This document shows, one piece after another, positions 62,790 through 64,000 of a DNA stretch of 64,000 nucleotides (positions are counted from its first letter, which is position 1; each line of letters starts with the position of its first letter). The notes below the pieces were generated by a model, which saw nothing but the letters and a program-made list of their open reading frames with translations, had not been told where the DNA came from and ran no database searches. Source of the DNA: Yponomeuta sedellus (taxonomy: Eukaryota > Arthropoda > Insecta > Lepidoptera > Yponomeutidae); the NCBI GenBank assembly GCA_934045075.1, contig OW203726.1:5031535-5095534 (forward strand), in the 5' to 3' direction. A program made the position numbers and the translations under genes.

Positions 62790-63410
62790 TAAAAAGCTGT
62801 AATTATTTGTAATTTTTGGAATGATGATCGTTTGTAACAATACGCTTTTAGACTGAAGTAAAAATCTGAATTCACTGAGATGCGTACCTATACCACCATC
62901 AATAGTCTACAGTTCTTAATAACTAAGATGAGTCACGACGGAGGCTCACGACGACACAGAAGACCGTCCCAGGCGTGGAAGAGGTCTGTTCTCTCTGAGA
63001 CGAAGAAGAAGGGAGTAACACATTTTAAACTTTGGCGACTTGAACTCATTATTAGAATATTTTTGGGTCTTAATCGCGTCCGACATTGTCAGTGTAGTGT
63101 GTCGCAACCATAATAGTGATTTGTGATGGCTGATTGAGGGTAGTCTGAATCCTTATCAGCCGAAGATGCGAACGCGCACCAGCCATCAGTCTTCTCGTGA
63201 CCACGATGACTGTAACGTCGTCGAAACGTCGAGGTAAAATAGCAATAATTACTACGCGATTAAGCCCCGAAAATATTGTAATAATGAGAAGGGTGTAACT
63301 TGGCTAGTGCTACCATCTATAAACAGACATAAATGGAAATGCCTTGTGTCAGCCCCAAACTCCACGGAGGAGTAAAGGGACCAAAGAAGAAGATGACTAA
63401 AGCCAGGTTG
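62790..63410. other. no gene recognised
   Basis: A 77-codon frame at 62880-63113 (MSHDGGSRRHRRPSQAWKRS..) has no family match I know. 63189-63260 holds a version of the recurrent hairpin (ACCACGATGAC, GTCGTCGAAACGTCG). Confidence 0.35.
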
Positions 63411-63413
63411 TCC

Positions 63414-63557
63414 CGGTCTTAGTGCGCTCGGTCCGAGTGCGCCATCCGAGTAAACTAATGCTTCTGATTGGCCATTTTGGTGTTGTCACGAAAAACCGTC
63501 CAATCAGATGCATTAGTTTACTCGGATGGCGCACTCGGTCCGAGCGTACTAAGACCG
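63414..63557. mobile_element. 144-bp foldback element, 58-bp arms
   Basis: The arm CGGTCTTAGTGCGCTCGGTC..TAATGCTTCTGATTGG (63414-63471) pairs with 63500-63557 with only 3 mismatches. The loop is 28 bases. It lies about 115 bases downstream of the odorant-binding-protein stop codon. Confidence 0.85.
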
Positions 63558-63659
63558 TAAAACCCGGCTTCACTCTGCAATGAGATGAGTCTGCTAAGAT
63601 CGTAAAATCGCTGCTGTAGTCACTAACGCGTTTAGTGCAAACCATAAAATATGGACCTA

Positions 63660-63665
63660 TTTATT
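63660..63665 (-). promoter_or_regulatory. AATAAA of the odorant-binding-protein-like gene
   Basis: Eight bases after the TAG stop on the minus strand (CTTTAATAAATAGG). Confidence 0.5.
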
Positions 63666-63672
63666 AAAGGGT

Positions 63673-63761
63673 CTAGAGTCCGGAGTTCCCGCAGTACTCC
63701 CCGATGCGGTCCGAGATGCACTCGAAGATGTCGAAAGACACGTCACAGTTTCGTCCGTTAT
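63673..63761 (-). CDS. terminal exon of a probable odorant-binding protein (PBP/GOBP family)
   Basis: On the minus strand the acceptor TCTCATTTTACAG is followed by two bases completing a codon, then NGRNCDVSFDIFECISDRIG, EYCGNSGL and TAG. The cysteine pattern C-x8-C-x8-C equals the C4-C5-C6 end of classical insect odorant-binding proteins (C4-x8-14-C5-x8-C6). These are small secreted carriers of hydrophobic ligands in sensillar lymph or other body fluids. An AATAAA follows at once. The earlier exons, with the signal peptide and C1-C3, are not seen and should lie right of the window. A longer ATG-started frame (63657-63848) overlaps in a different frame and is not the gene. The family call rests on one short exon, so it is moderate. 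Confidence 0.6.
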
Positions 63762-63775
63762 CTGTAAAATGAGAA

Positions 63776-63862
63776 AATAAAATTGAGGCAACCTAACTAT
63801 CCACTGGGTTACCGCCTCTGTACAAGGTTCGATTCCAAGTACGGGCATGTGACCAATGACTT
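63776..63862 (+). mobile_element. tRNA-like SINE fragment
   Basis: ACTGGGTTACCGCCTCTGTACAAGGTTCGATTCCAAGTACGGG with ATGTGACCAATGACTTT, the same end as the 15930 SINE (ATGTACCAATGACTTTTT). It sits in the intron upstream of the odorant-binding-protein exon. Confidence 0.5.
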
Positions 63863-63864
63863 TG

Positions 63865-64000
63865 ATTATACTATTTTTATTTTTAATGCACTAACCCGTG
63901 CTGAGGACAATTTTAAAAAACCTACTTAGAGGCTAAAAAATTCCACGCATGCCGGGATTCGAACCCGCGACCTCTGGCTGGCACGGATAGCCAGAGGTCG
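63865..64000. repeat. palindromic Ile-like tRNA repeat, cut by window edge
   Basis: TTTTAATGCACTAACCCGTGC, AGAGGCTAAAAAATTCCACG, TTCGAACCCGCGACCTCTGG, then reflection at CTGGCACGGATAGCCAGAGG. The right half continues past the window. Confidence 0.75.

Noticed and set aside
63657..63848. 63-codon ATG-started frame on the minus strand
   Set aside because: It crosses the odorant-binding-protein exon in the wrong frame; the spliced frame explains the cysteines and the stop.

Overview
The window looks like a lepidopteran (moth or butterfly) nuclear chromosome segment: AT-rich, gene-poor, intron-containing, and packed with short dispersed repeats that I recognise from moth and butterfly genomes (RTE-type 3' ends with GATGAT tails, tRNA-headed SINEs, the CCGCGGTGTTACCCGCGG family, the ACCGGCCAAGTGCGAGTC family). 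No bacterial-type gene organisation is present. Species cannot be fixed from the sequence alone.

Host genes, left to right. (1) The last four coding exons of a mitochondrial calcium uniporter gene (MCU) lie on + at 16271-20966; the 5' exons were not found and may be to the left. (2) A complete eight-exon cuticular-protein gene lies on - at 35432-28985; splice phases close exactly into 664 codons with a signal peptide and three chitin-binding R&R-type modules. It resembles insect protein lethal(3)malignant blood neoplasm. (3) A full-length U2 snRNA gene lies on - at 55025-54838. (4) The terminal exon of a probable odorant-binding protein gene lies on - at 63761-63673, with the rest beyond the right edge.

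Mobile DNA fills most of the remainder. The best preserved is a Penelope-like retroelement (39949-44003): two copies head to head, with a 681-codon RT plus GIY-YIG reading frame, inserted as one unit between 14-bp target duplications. Others are RTE-type and other non-LTR fragments, a mariner transposase remnant, a 4-kb unit bounded by ~400-bp inverted arms (1451-5509), a hAT-type non-autonomous element with 8-bp duplications, several MITE families, tRNA-like SINEs (many forming palindromes), and nested insertions that give a relative order of events. Large microsatellites are (GA/GAAA)n at 2279-2995, (TTA)n near 7181-7393 and (TA)n near 53707-53757.

The points I rate highest are: decayed tandem copies of the MCU pore exon, one still splice-competent but lacking the DIME glutamate; the head-to-head Penelope insertion; a hairpin followed by AAACG that recurs in unrelated repeat contexts with compensatory changes; miniature retroposed insertions of 42, 71 and 324 bp sharing one tail; and a possible alternative 3' end of the cuticular gene. 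Nothing here is a gene cluster or operon; the genes are independent neighbours.
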